Shown here piece after piece: positions 1 through 7,320 of a DNA stretch of 45,042 nt. The position numbers and the translations under genes were made by a program. Numbering within the stretch: the stretch's first letter is position 1; the number at the start of each line of letters is the position of its first letter. Below the pieces are notes generated by a model that saw nothing but the letters and a program-made list of their open reading frames with translations, had not been told where the DNA came from and ran no database searches. This stretch comes from Candidatus Goldiibacteriota bacterium (GTDB lineage Bacteria > Oederibacteriota > PGYV01): positions 1 to 45,042 of the forward strand of contig JAFGWA010000059.1 of assembly GCA_016937715.1 (NCBI GenBank), given 5' to 3'.

Positions 1-1
1 G

Positions 2-166
2 GAATATGTGTGGTCTGCAAGGCCGAAAGAACCTGTGATTTACTGGTATGGCATTAATCAATGGGGCGATAAAGTCTCCCCCGGAATTTATTATTATCTT
101 ATTTATGAACACGGGCAGAACACAAAACTTCTCCGCAGGGGCAAGATATTTGTAAGGGGTAATTAG
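2..166 (+). CDS. C-terminal end of a secreted protein with FlgD-like/gliding-type C-terminal domain (partial)
   Basis: The frame beginning at base 2 is open to TAG at 164-166 and enters from outside the window, so only the last 54 residues are visible. It contains a Trp-Gly turn (NQWGDKVSPGIYYYLI) and ends in a basic beta-strand (RRGKIFVRGN). This is the pattern of FlgD-Ig/CHU_C-like domains that end many secreted proteins, where a W-G/D turn is followed by G-x-Y-Y-Y and a K-x-x-V strand. The VWA protein at 35694-37085 ends the same way. Upstream domains are unknown. The class is fairly secure, the function unknown. Confidence 0.6.
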   Translation, partial: EYVWSARPKEPVIYWYGINQWGDKVSPGIYYYLIYEHGQNTKLLRRGKIFVRGN

Positions 167-199
167 GTTTGCAGGTAACTGTAAAGGATAAGGCTTAAC

Positions 200-229
200 T
201 TGACCAACTGCGCTATATTAAGGTAAAAT
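200..229 (+). promoter_or_regulatory. sigma70-type promoter for the MNT/HEPN pair
   Basis: TTGACC (200-205), an 18-bp spacer and TAAAAT (224-229) lie just upstream of the SD AAGAGG (235-240) and the ATG at 247. The predicted transcript start near 236 would leave a very short leader. Confidence 0.45.
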
Positions 230-246
230 TGTTAAAGAGGTGAAAT

Positions 247-531
247 ATGAGCAGGGAAGAAAAGCTAAAAATAGTAAGCCAAATGCTGAAAAAAGAAGGC
301 GCTGTTAAAGTTTCTGTCTTTGGTTCATATGCCATAGGTTCTGAAACCAAAACAAGTGATATAGATATTCTTGTTAAATTTGCCTCGCCGCACAGCCTTA
401 TGGAACTGTCCAGAATAGAGCGGGAGCTTGGGGAAGCAATTAATACTAAAGTTGATCTGATTACAGACGGGTCTTTAAGCCCGTACATAAGAGAAAGCAT
501 TGAAAATGAACTTCTGATGGTAAGTGAATGA
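247..531 (+). CDS. mntA: MNT-domain nucleotidyltransferase, MntA-type antitoxin
   Basis: This 94-residue protein is a minimal nucleotidyltransferase. The motif G26-S27-x10-D38-x-D40 matches GSx10DxD exactly, and a third acidic residue is likely D70 in KVDLI. In characterised type VII systems MntA transfers AMP from ATP to a tyrosine of the HEPN toxin and so neutralises it. The gene overlaps the following HEPN gene by 4 bases (ATGA), implying translational coupling. The ATG has a good SD (AAGAGG, 6-base gap). Length is typical. Antitoxin function is inferred from family and pairing. Confidence 0.85.
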   Translation: MSREEKLKIVSQMLKKEGAVKVSVFGSYAIGSETKTSDIDILVKFASPHSLMELSRIERELGEAINTKVDLITDGSLSPYIRESIENELLMVSE

Positions 532-857
532 AAAATAATAATTTATATATAAAGCATATAATTGATTCCTGTGACAGGGTAACTGAATATATAAACGGGA
601 TAGATTACGAAACGTTCAAATTAAAAAATTTGGTTATTGACGCTGTTATCCGGCAGCTTCAGATTATAGGGGAAGCGGCAAAAAAAGTATCTGATGAAAT
701 GAAAAACAGCCATGCGGAAATTTCCTGGAAAGATATGGCCGGTATGAGGGATAAGTTAATCCATGATTATTTTGGCGTTGATATAGAGGCGGTTTATTTA
801 ACCGCGACAAAGGATGTGCCAAAACTGCGGGAAATGCTGGGGAAGATAAAATTATAA
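528..857 (+). CDS. hepT: HEPN-domain protein (DUF86), HepT-type toxin
   Basis: This 109-residue all-helical protein carries the Rx4HxY signature of HEPN ribonucleases: R74, H79 and Y81 in RDKLIHDYFG. In HepT the Arg and His form the RNase site, and the Tyr is the residue AMPylated by MntA. All three are intact, so the toxin is probably functional. It is encoded directly after, and 4 bases overlapping, the MNT gene. Here the antitoxin gene comes first, the reverse of the Shewanella oneidensis pair as I recall it. No mobile-element gene is adjacent. Confidence 0.85.
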   Translation: MKNNNLYIKHIIDSCDRVTEYINGIDYETFKLKNLVIDAVIRQLQIIGEAAKKVSDEMKNSHAEISWKDMAGMRDKLIHDYFGVDIEAVYLTATKDVPKLREMLGKIKL

Positions 858-1068
858 AGGAAAAAGTTTCAGCCGTTTAATCGTAAAGTTATAATCAAAT
901 ATATAAAAAGGCGATAGACACGTTGTCTGATTGTAATGTTTTTGGCGGTATGGGATAAGGAATTTAAGGAAGTGGAAGGGGAGATAAAAGTAATTTGGGT
1001 GTAAAGTTCCGCTAAAATCCTGTAATTTTAATTTTATCCGTTATTCTGTTTTTTTATATTCCAAATTT

Positions 1069-1087
1069 CGCCTCTCAGGCGTATAAT
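1069..1087 (+). promoter_or_regulatory. -10 box with an inverted repeat in the spacer
   Basis: TATAAT (1082-1087) is directly preceded by the inverted repeat CGCCTCTCAGGCG (1069-1081; 5-bp arms, CTC loop). The -35 region 17 bp upstream (TTCCAA) is poor. The palindrome sits where a MerR-type or other spacer-binding regulator could act. It would serve the short ORF at 1127 and perhaps the lipoprotein gene at 1277. Confidence 0.3.
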
Positions 1088-1126
1088 TATTTTAATTTGT
1101 TGTTATATTAACATGCGGGAGGGAAA

Positions 1127-1225
1127 ATGGAAAATCAGAATGAGGGTGTGGCAGTTAAAAAACAAATGCCCAAAAGCGTAAAAACCGTCCTTATAAGCTG
1201 CGGGGATAAGAAACGGGTAAGATAA
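1127..1225 (+). CDS. possible 32-residue ORF, perhaps a gene remnant
   Basis: An ATG at 1127 follows an SD-like GGGAGGG and a TATAAT box. It opens a 32-codon frame rich in Lys and Val that ends at TAA 1223-1225. The C-terminal half (VKTVLISCGDKKRVR) resembles the start of a cytoplasmic domain that stops early, so this may be the 5' remnant of a decayed gene and not a real micro-protein. I do not recognise it. It lies 51 bases before the lipoprotein gene. Confidence 0.3.
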   Translation: MENQNEGVAVKKQMPKSVKTVLISCGDKKRVR

Positions 1226-1276
1226 AAAAGTGTATAAGTAAAAAATATTAATCTCTGTATAGGGACAGGAGGGTAA

Positions 1277-2404
1277 ATGAAGAAAATATCAGGAATTATT
1301 TTTGCAGTAATTGTAATTATTGTTTTTGTTTATGGGTGCAAAAAAACAGTTGATCCTACCGTTCCCGGAGCTCCGGATGTCCGTGCCACAGCGGCAATAC
1401 AGGAGACTGTTGTAACAGAAATAAGGCAGACGGAAACCCGTCAGGCAGAGGAAACATATGCGGTTGAAGCTTTATCTTTTACTCCCACAAGTACAATGAC
1501 TTCAACATATGAAAATACACCTACATATACAGTTACTTCCACGCCTCAGCCCGGTTCTGCCTGGAAATGCGGTTCTTTATATGCAGGATATGGAATAAGG
1601 CAAAGTACTGTCGGGTTAATTTATAACGGTTTTATATGGCTGATATCAGGTGAATATAAAAAGGATGTGTGGAAATCCGCTGATGGCATAAACTGGCAGA
1701 ACGTGGCAAGCAGTGCTGCTTTTCCCGGAAGGCACAGCCATTCCGGGGTGGTCTATAATAATAAAATGATGATTATTGGCGGTTATAGCAATGCTGTTAC
1801 AGGTAATTATTGTCCTGATGTATGGAGTTCTTCTGACGGAGTGACATGGACTCAAAATACCTCAAATGGGGGGTTTGGTGCCAGGCTGAACCACAGTTCT
1901 TTGGTTTATAACGGGAAGATCTGGCTTATAGGCGGATTTGCAACAGGAGGGGTATTTAAAAATGATGTTTGGAACAGTGTAGATGGTACAACATGGACAA
2001 ATGCAACAGCAAGTTCCGCTTTTTCCACACGCAGAGGACACAGCAGTGTTGTTTTCAAAAATAAAATGTGGGTTATAGGCGGGAATAACGTATCAACTTA
2101 TAAAAACGATGTCTGGAGTTCTTATGATGGAATTACATGGACTCTTGAAACTTCGGCTGCCGGTTTTTCCGGCAGGTATCTGCATAAAACTATTGTTTAT
2201 GATAATAAAATTTGGGTGATAGGCGGTTATAACGGAAGTATGCTTGCGGATGTATGGTGGTCTGTGGACGGTATAAACTGGGTGCGGTCCACAAGCGATG
2301 CTGGATTCAGCGGAAGGGGCGGATTTGCCTGTTTTGCGTTTGATAAAAAAATATGGGTTGCCGCGGGTTCTAATACTTATGATGATGTATGGTATTCGGA
2401 ATAA
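1277..2404 (+). CDS. exported lipoprotein with Kelch-like beta-propeller repeats
   Basis: The N-terminus is a lipoprotein signal (hydrophobic residues 5-20, lipobox VYGC with Cys21). Then come a charged stretch and a Thr/Ser/Pro-rich linker (about residues 72-94). The rest is five to six Kelch-like blades, each with a strand such as IWLIGG or MMIIGG followed about 10 residues later by DVW-S-DG-TW. Such propellers bind ligands or partners on the cell surface. The repeat resembles galactose-oxidase/Kelch modules, but no catalytic Cys-Tyr pair is evident. SD is CAGGAGGG. Surface location is inferred from the lipobox. Substrate unknown. Confidence 0.75.
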   Translation: MKKISGIIFAVIVIIVFVYGCKKTVDPTVPGAPDVRATAAIQETVVTEIRQTETRQAEETYAVEALSFTPTSTMTSTYENTPTYTVTSTPQPGSAWKCGSLYAGYGIRQSTVGLIYNGFIWLISGEYKKDVWKSADGINWQNVASSAAFPGRHSHSGVVYNNKMMIIGGYSNAVTGNYCPDVWSSSDGVTWTQNTSNGGFGARLNHSSLVYNGKIWLIGGFATGGVFKNDVWNSVDGTTWTNATASSAFSTRRGHSSVVFKNKMWVIGGNNVSTYKNDVWSSYDGITWTLETSAAGFSGRYLHKTIVYDNKIWVIGGYNGSMLADVWWSVDGINWVRSTSDAGFSGRGGFACFAFDKKIWVAAGSNTYDDVWYSE

Positions 2405-2560
2405 AGAAAAAAGAAAAAACGGCTGCGGGCTTTGAAAGCAATATAATAGCAGGAGTTTGATAAAAGCGTAAAGGCTGATGACGGTTAATATTGTTTTAAA
2501 CAGGAAATTTTAAATATAAGTGTTTTACTCGTATTTGATGTTTAATATACTTTGCATTAC

Positions 2561-2576
2561 TATACTTGTAAGTATA
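2561..2576. promoter_or_regulatory. perfect 16-bp AT palindrome, possible operator
   Basis: TATACTTGTAAGTATA is a perfect inverted repeat (7-bp arms, GT centre). It lies 225 bp before the gene at 2801 in otherwise featureless DNA. Operator function is a guess from symmetry alone. Confidence 0.25.
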
Positions 2577-2738
2577 CTAAATGATTTTGAAGGGTTTTAA
2601 TACGGTTTGTAAAGGTTCGGATGTCATAAAAAAAGAATGCAAACAGGCGCCGGACCTTGAAAGTAGAAAGTACTTTTTTATTGTGTCTTGATAAAGTGTA
2701 TCGGGTTTTTATAAAGCAACAAGAATGAGAAAAGAATC

Positions 2739-2763
2739 AACCGGGTGGCGGTACTACCCGGTT
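2739..2763 (+). promoter_or_regulatory. GC-rich hairpin in the leader of the gene at 2801
   Basis: AACCGGGT (2739-2746) and ACCCGGTT (2756-2763) form a perfect 8-bp stem with a 9-nt loop in AT-rich surroundings. No long T-run follows, so it is not an obvious terminator. It sits 38 bases upstream of the ATG at 2801 and could stabilise the mRNA or bind a regulator. Confidence 0.35.
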
Positions 2764-2800
2764 CAAGTTTGTTATGTTTGACTGAAAAAGCGGAGGGAAG

Positions 2801-4090
2801 ATGAGAAGGATATTAATTTTAGCTGCGTGTATTATTATCAGTACATCCGTATTTGCGGATTCGTATTATGACGGCGGGGCGGCGCGTATTTCGTCGTTGG
2901 GGGATCAAAGCACGGCCATACCTGGCCAGAGCAGGATGAATGACAGCTATTACGCCGGTTATGTGTCGTCTTTGCTTAACAGGCCTGTGCAGAACATTTT
3001 TGCTGTTGATTTTGGATGGGAAACGCATCTTATAGACAAAAAGGAACTGTATGCAGAGACTTTAATATATACAGGGGACATTGGAATAGTGTATTGGTTT
3101 GACAAAGATACGGTTGTTTCGGTTAAACCATACGCGGGGTTTCCTTATAGGGAGAAATATTTAGGCGGGGCTGTTGAAATTGCCCGAAGAATAATCGGAA
3201 GGCTGTCAGCGGGTCTTAGCGGGGCTTATTATTTCGTCGATGATACGCAAATGCATCAAAATGTCGGCAAATCTTTTTATCATGCTTCTCTGTCTTTGCT
3301 TCCGGAGGACAAAACTGACTGGCTGTTTTCTTTGGCTGTGGGGAATAAAACTGCGGTTTCATATTCATATAATGATGTACTTAGTACGCAGACTTTAAAT
3401 GATGAAACGTTACGGTTAAGCTTTGCGGTATCTAAAACAGCCCCTGAAGACATAGAGTTTTTGTTTAACATAGGGGCGGGGTTTGGATATGCGGAATATA
3501 GAGAAAATTGGTTTGATGGAACATACGAAAAAATAATCTTTGATGATACGCTATTACTTGACGTTAAGTCTGTTTTAAAAAAGAATCTTGGCATTTTTAA
3601 TGTGGGAATAGACGGACAATACAATTTGTATTCAGATAAAAATGGCGCTAAAAAGACGACATACAGCATTTCGGCAGGCGCTTCTGTTAAAGTGCCGGGA
3701 AATATATTAATACCTGCAGAGTTTAATTATTGGGGAAGCAACAAGAATAATTTCTATTATAATCAGGGATATAACCTTAAAACGGATTGTTATACGGGAA
3801 AACTGGGGCTTGAATGGGCTGCAACAGAAAAACTTACTTTCAGAACCGGAGTCGGTTATGCAATTCAGTCAGATGAATATTATAATATAGATGATGAGTT
3901 GATTGATTATATAAGCGAAGGTGAGGCTAATACAGGGATATTAAATATTAATTTTGGCGCCGGATATAAGCTGGACTACGGTGATATCAACATTGCGGTA
4001 AAACATATTAGTTATTACTACTTGCTTGAAGAGAATCTGAGTGATTGGGAAACTATAATGGTTGTGGTTGATAGCAAGTGGTATTTTTAA
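2801..4090 (+). CDS. probable outer-membrane beta-barrel protein
   Basis: The 429-residue product starts with a clean Sec signal (MRRILILAACIIISTSVFAD, cleavage after VFA). It continues with alternating hydrophobic/polar strands rich in Tyr, Gly and Asp and ends in a terminal Phe (DSKWYF), as outer-membrane barrels do. Strand-turn patterns recur about every 20-25 residues throughout, compatible with 14-18 strands. No specific porin or transporter family is recognised. SD is GGAGGG before ATG 2801. It begins a run of exported proteins that extends to 6271. Barrel assignment is inference from composition and the terminal Phe. Confidence 0.6.
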   Translation: MRRILILAACIIISTSVFADSYYDGGAARISSLGDQSTAIPGQSRMNDSYYAGYVSSLLNRPVQNIFAVDFGWETHLIDKKELYAETLIYTGDIGIVYWFDKDTVVSVKPYAGFPYREKYLGGAVEIARRIIGRLSAGLSGAYYFVDDTQMHQNVGKSFYHASLSLLPEDKTDWLFSLAVGNKTAVSYSYNDVLSTQTLNDETLRLSFAVSKTAPEDIEFLFNIGAGFGYAEYRENWFDGTYEKIIFDDTLLLDVKSVLKKNLGIFNVGIDGQYNLYSDKNGAKKTTYSISAGASVKVPGNILIPAEFNYWGSNKNNFYYNQGYNLKTDCYTGKLGLEWAATEKLTFRTGVGYAIQSDEYYNIDDELIDYISEGEANTGILNINFGAGYKLDYGDINIAVKHISYYYLLEENLSDWETIMVVVDSKWYF

Positions 4091-4214
4091 TTTTAAATCA
4101 GCAGTAAAAAAATTATAATTTGATCGTAGAAGCAGCAGCTAATGGCGCTTTTTGAGGGTAATATTTTTTTGTTTTTTATTTTCATTTATCCGCCGGAGCA
4201 TTGTGAAGGCGAGA

Positions 4215-4242
4215 AGCCCGGTACGGGTTGTTTTAATTTTTT
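4215..4242 (+). terminator. weak terminator-like hairpin
   Basis: AGCCCG (4215-4220), loop GTA and CGGGTT (4224-4229) are followed by a T-rich run. It could end transcription from the gene at 2801. Only 17 bases separate it from ATG 4259, so it could instead act as a leader attenuator. The stem is short and includes one G-T pair. Confidence 0.35.
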
Positions 4243-4258
4243 AATAAAAGGAGAAAAA

Positions 4259-4969
4259 ATGAAACGATATGGGCGGGTGGTTAAGCTGGCTGTTATGTTT
4301 ATGTGTTTGTTTGTATCAGGGGTATATGCAAAAGGAATGTTTGCGTATATATATAACTCTGAAAATTTTAAAAAGATAAAATTTGATCGTTCTTATGTTC
4401 CTGATGAATATCAACTGTCAGCCGTTAAATTTATCCTTAAAAATACGTTTGAGAATAACATTCATAAAATGCGCGGTGAAACGGGAAACAAAACTTTTAT
4501 TTCCAAAGAAAAGGTTGAAGGCGGTTATGCGGAAGCTGTATATGATAAAAATGGCGATTTGGTCAAGAATGACTATAATATGGGAAGTTATAATTATTTC
4601 CATGTAGAGGAAGAGCCGATTATGCATTTTGTTGCCGATACACTTCCATGGCTGGAGTTTGGCAATACGTCTAAAGACCCCACGAATTTTAAGGAAAGGC
4701 TGTTTTATTATACTTACGACCTTGACAGGGGAATTCAGGCTTATATCTTCCGCGCAAAGGACAAAGAACTTGAAAAGGTTGATTTTAAAAAGCTGTCAAA
4801 GGCTGAAAAACTGACTTATCAGTTTTTCTCACATATTATTTTTAATCCGGAGTATAAAGTTAAGCTGAACGAAGTTAACAGGCCAAAACTTAAAGCCGAT
4901 GGAAAATATTATAAATCTTACTTTATACAGATTCAGAAACTGCTTGGAGTTTATCAGGGTGATAAATAG
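4259..4969 (+). CDS. exported protein of unknown function
   Basis: I choose ATG 4259 over an in-frame ATG at 4142. It has a strong SD (AAAGGAG) and is followed at once by a Sec signal (MKRYGRVVKLAVMFMCLFVS, cleavage near VYA), while the upstream 39 codons would bury the signal. The 236-residue product is lysine- and tyrosine-rich with no recognised domain, no lipobox and no transmembrane helix after the signal, so it is probably periplasmic or secreted. The gene is markedly AT-rich compared with the rml cluster. It is neighboured by two other small exported unknowns, suggesting a shared but unidentified role. Confidence 0.65.
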   Translation: MKRYGRVVKLAVMFMCLFVSGVYAKGMFAYIYNSENFKKIKFDRSYVPDEYQLSAVKFILKNTFENNIHKMRGETGNKTFISKEKVEGGYAEAVYDKNGDLVKNDYNMGSYNYFHVEEEPIMHFVADTLPWLEFGNTSKDPTNFKERLFYYTYDLDRGIQAYIFRAKDKELEKVDFKKLSKAEKLTYQFFSHIIFNPEYKVKLNEVNRPKLKADGKYYKSYFIQIQKLLGVYQGDK

Positions 4970-4992
4970 GGCTGTTTAAATGGTATTTCAAA

Positions 4993-5021
4993 TTGACGGT
5001 TTGGAGAGTCGAACGTACAAT
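4993..5021 (+). promoter_or_regulatory. sigma70-type promoter
   Basis: TTGACG (4993-4998), a 17-bp spacer and TACAAT (5016-5021) lie 35 bases before the GTG at 5056. This is close to consensus with ideal spacing. Confidence 0.6.
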
Positions 5022-5055
5022 AATTAAAAGATTTATAATCACGGGAGGGTAGATT

Positions 5056-5631
5056 GTGAGAAAAAGTATTGTGTTTGTTTTGCTTTTTTCGTTTCTTTTT
5101 ATTGCGTCATCCGTAAATAGAGAATACACGAAAGAGATAAAATTTCAGGACGAAACGTTTGTAAGGGCAAGCCTTGAAAGTAACAACGGTCAATTCCTTG
5201 CTGAATTCATACCTGAAGATACAACGTTTAAGAATTTTGAAAAAATGGTTGCCGTTTATTATTATAAGGGTGATTTGGGGAGCGCGAAATCTCAGGCTTT
5301 TGCTAAACACGAAGAAATTAAACAAAGAAATGCAGACGGAGACCCGATAGCAAACGGTGTGGTATATGTAAAAGAAGATGATACACAGCAGGCTATTTAT
5401 GATTTTGTGCTCTCTGATAAAGAATGGACAATTGCGGAAAGGAATGTAATGTTGTTTAAAAATGAGCCGGAAGGTATGCTGCTTGTTAAATATGTTGAAC
5501 GTATGTATCTGGAAGACAAAAATAATGAAGATATGAAAGTGTTTTTTGAAAAGATATTAAAAAACAGGCAAAGTATTGTCGATGAGCTTACAGAAACGGA
5601 ATGGCAGATTCCGGATTTGGGGAGAAAGTAA
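5056..5631 (+). CDS. small exported protein of unknown function
   Basis: A GTG start at 5056 with SD GGGAGGG gives 191 residues. An N-terminal hydrophobic stretch (about residues 5-18, VFVLLFSFLFIASS) looks like a Sec signal. The mature part is acidic/basic alternating and predicted mostly helical towards the C-terminus, with no Cys and no family I recognise. It has its own promoter at 4993-5021, so it is not simply co-transcribed with the preceding exported gene. Possible roles such as an envelope stress or binding protein cannot be separated from sequence. Confidence 0.6.
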   Translation: MRKSIVFVLLFSFLFIASSVNREYTKEIKFQDETFVRASLESNNGQFLAEFIPEDTTFKNFEKMVAVYYYKGDLGSAKSQAFAKHEEIKQRNADGDPIANGVVYVKEDDTQQAIYDFVLSDKEWTIAERNVMLFKNEPEGMLLVKYVERMYLEDKNNEDMKVFFEKILKNRQSIVDELTETEWQIPDLGRK

Positions 5632-5839
5632 TATTGTGATTTTTTTAAGCGAAAATCGGCTTTGATTTTGAAGTTGTAGCCAAAATTTATCGGTTTTTGA
5701 AACACCGGAAAGATACAGGAAAAGAAATATTTTTTAAAAGCAGTAATAGATTTACATTCTGTTTTTAAGGCTTGGCATGAGCCGCGAGTTATTCTGGTTA
5801 TTTTTCTATGGTGCAAAAATTATGTTTATGAGGTGATGC

Positions 5840-6271
5840 TTGAGCGGAAAACTAATATTCAATAACAAAAGTTTATGGATGATATGTTTTTTTGTATTGT
5901 GTGTTATTTCTGCGTATTGTGGTGAAATTGGTTTTTTTGAAGAGTTAAAAACTAATTCAATGAAAAAGAAAATTATCGGTGAGTGGTATGTGGAGGGGCG
6001 GAAAATCTTTACAATAGATAAGTCATATATTAGACAACCTGACAGCAAATTAGCTTATAGAGTGAATTGGCAGGTTGAACCTTACCGTCTTTATGTAAAG
6101 AATGATGAGGATGAATTTCTCTTTTTTACGTTTAAATTTAAAGGTAAAAATATGCAGGTGTGTATGGCGGAAATGTTTGAATGGCGTATTGGGTTTGTTA
6201 GCGTAGGTTTGACACGTACTGAATCTATACCGTGGGATAACTGTGATGTGATTTTGTGGGTAAAGAAATAA
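5840..6271 (+). CDS. small exported protein, possibly lipocalin-like
   Basis: A TTG start at 5840 follows SD GAGGTGAT. The product has 143 residues. A hydrophobic segment at about residues 11-26 (SLWMICFFVLCVISAYC) is a signal peptide or anchor. The mature part contains GEWYVEGRK followed by beta-rich sequence, loosely like the G-x-W entry of lipocalin-like small barrels. The resemblance is weak and the family is not established. It lies 31 bases before the SIR2-like gene, so the two may share a transcript. Strongly AT-rich. Confidence 0.5.
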   Translation: MSGKLIFNNKSLWMICFFVLCVISAYCGEIGFFEELKTNSMKKKIIGEWYVEGRKIFTIDKSYIRQPDSKLAYRVNWQVEPYRLYVKNDEDEFLFFTFKFKGKNMQVCMAEMFEWRIGFVSVGLTRTESIPWDNCDVILWVKK

Positions 6272-6302
6272 ATGTCAATAAATACTAATAGAGGAGAAAA
6301 CT

Positions 6303-7193
6303 ATGAGTACGGTTTACATATTTGGTTCTGGGGCTTCGAAATATACGGGTATACCAATTACTCATAATTTCCTTGATACGGTTATAAACGAAAAAATTGC
6401 AAGTTCGGCTTTAGATGTTGATTGTTCTAAAGAAAAAGTCGGTTATGAGTTGCCAAATGATTTTCATAGACCATTTCTGGAAAGATTTGAAAAATTCAAA
6501 AAGGTCTCAATGAGTACTAGTATTGAAACGTATTTAAATTGGTATACAGAACAAAATTATTCTGATGAATACGATAGACAGTTAATGCAGATGATTGTAT
6601 GGTATTTTTATGACAGGTCACATCATGCCTCAACTATTAGATTTCATGATTTGTTTGTGACAAAAATTTTTAAACCGGAAGATATCATTATATCTTTTAA
6701 TTACGATTTAATTATTGAAGATGCATTAATAAACAATGGATATAAAGCCAGAAATGGCGCTCGATATGGTGAGGTTTATGTCAAGGATGAATTTGAATGC
6801 CAGCTTTTAAAGCCAATGGGATCGGTTAATCTACATTCTTATGATAAGGATAAAGGATTTACAGATTCTATATATTGGGCGAATGGTTATGTAGAAGTTT
6901 CATACATTAAATATGTTATGAAGTGGTTTGGCATACCTCGAGATGTGTATAGCTCGGTGTATATAAAGTGCAATGAAAAAATAAAATCTGCGGATAAAGT
7001 TGTATCTTTGGGTTATGCCTTCCCTCAAACTGATAAAGAAGAATTGGATATTATTTTTAATAATTGTACAAAAGAAATTGATTTAGTTTGTGGTAAGGAT
7101 TTTATCGCGCCTTGGACGAAAACTATTACTTATAAGAATCAAAGTGTTAGTTTTGAAGAATGGGTCTTGCGGGAAACTGGATTAAATAAGTAG
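6303..7193 (+). CDS. SIR2-like NAD-binding domain protein
   Basis: The 296-residue product opens with a Rossmann-type glycine motif (VYIFGSGASKYTGIP, G8-S-G-A). It later has SFNYD with Asn133, the hallmark of SIR2-like domains found in prokaryotic NADases (ThsA, DSR, DUF4020-like families). In those families Asn and a downstream His in K-x-HGS are catalytic. Here the equivalent block reads KPMGSVN, with Met172 where His is usual, so NADase activity is doubtful. The domain fills the protein and no effector partner is adjacent. The gene is AT-rich, has SD GAGGAG, and follows small exported genes. A defence role is inference from family only. Confidence 0.65.
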   Translation: MSTVYIFGSGASKYTGIPITHNFLDTVINEKIASSALDVDCSKEKVGYELPNDFHRPFLERFEKFKKVSMSTSIETYLNWYTEQNYSDEYDRQLMQMIVWYFYDRSHHASTIRFHDLFVTKIFKPEDIIISFNYDLIIEDALINNGYKARNGARYGEVYVKDEFECQLLKPMGSVNLHSYDKDKGFTDSIYWANGYVEVSYIKYVMKWFGIPRDVYSSVYIKCNEKIKSADKVVSLGYAFPQTDKEELDIIFNNCTKEIDLVCGKDFIAPWTKTITYKNQSVSFEEWVLRETGLNK

Positions 7194-7253
7194 AATTGGC
7201 AAATATAATCTGTTTAACCATGGTTTAGGTGATTATGCACCCCTTTTAACCAT

Positions 7254-7281
7254 TTGCAAAATACTGCCTATTTGTTATAAT
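7254..7281 (+). promoter_or_regulatory. promoter of the rml cluster (extended -10)
   Basis: TTGCAA (7254-7259), a 16-bp spacer and a perfect TATAAT (7276-7281) preceded by TGT (extended -10). It lies 39 bases before ATG 7321. A palindrome AACCATGGTT stands about 35 bp upstream and could be an operator. Confidence 0.7.
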
Positions 7282-7320
7282 CATTGTAAATATAGGTAAA
7301 AATGAAGTTTGGAGGTATGT

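Larger units (their letters stand above)
858..1276. other. 419-bp gap with one possible short ORF and a promoter-like site
   Basis: Apart from the possible 32-codon ORF at 1127-1225 and the promoter-like palindrome at 1069-1087, I see no gene or clear terminator. The stretch is AT-rich with short degenerate reading frames, consistent with gene decay. Confidence 0.5.
2405..2800. other. 396-bp gap with palindromes, no gene
   Basis: No convincing ORF. Two structures stand out: the 16-bp palindrome at 2561-2576 and the 8-bp-stem hairpin at 2739-2763. The stretch may hold the promoter and leader of the outer-membrane-type gene at 2801. Confidence 0.5.

Noticed and set aside
4142-4258. N-terminal extension of the exported protein at 4259
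   Set aside because: It would bury the signal peptide behind 39 residues, and the terminator-like hairpin and SD lie inside it.
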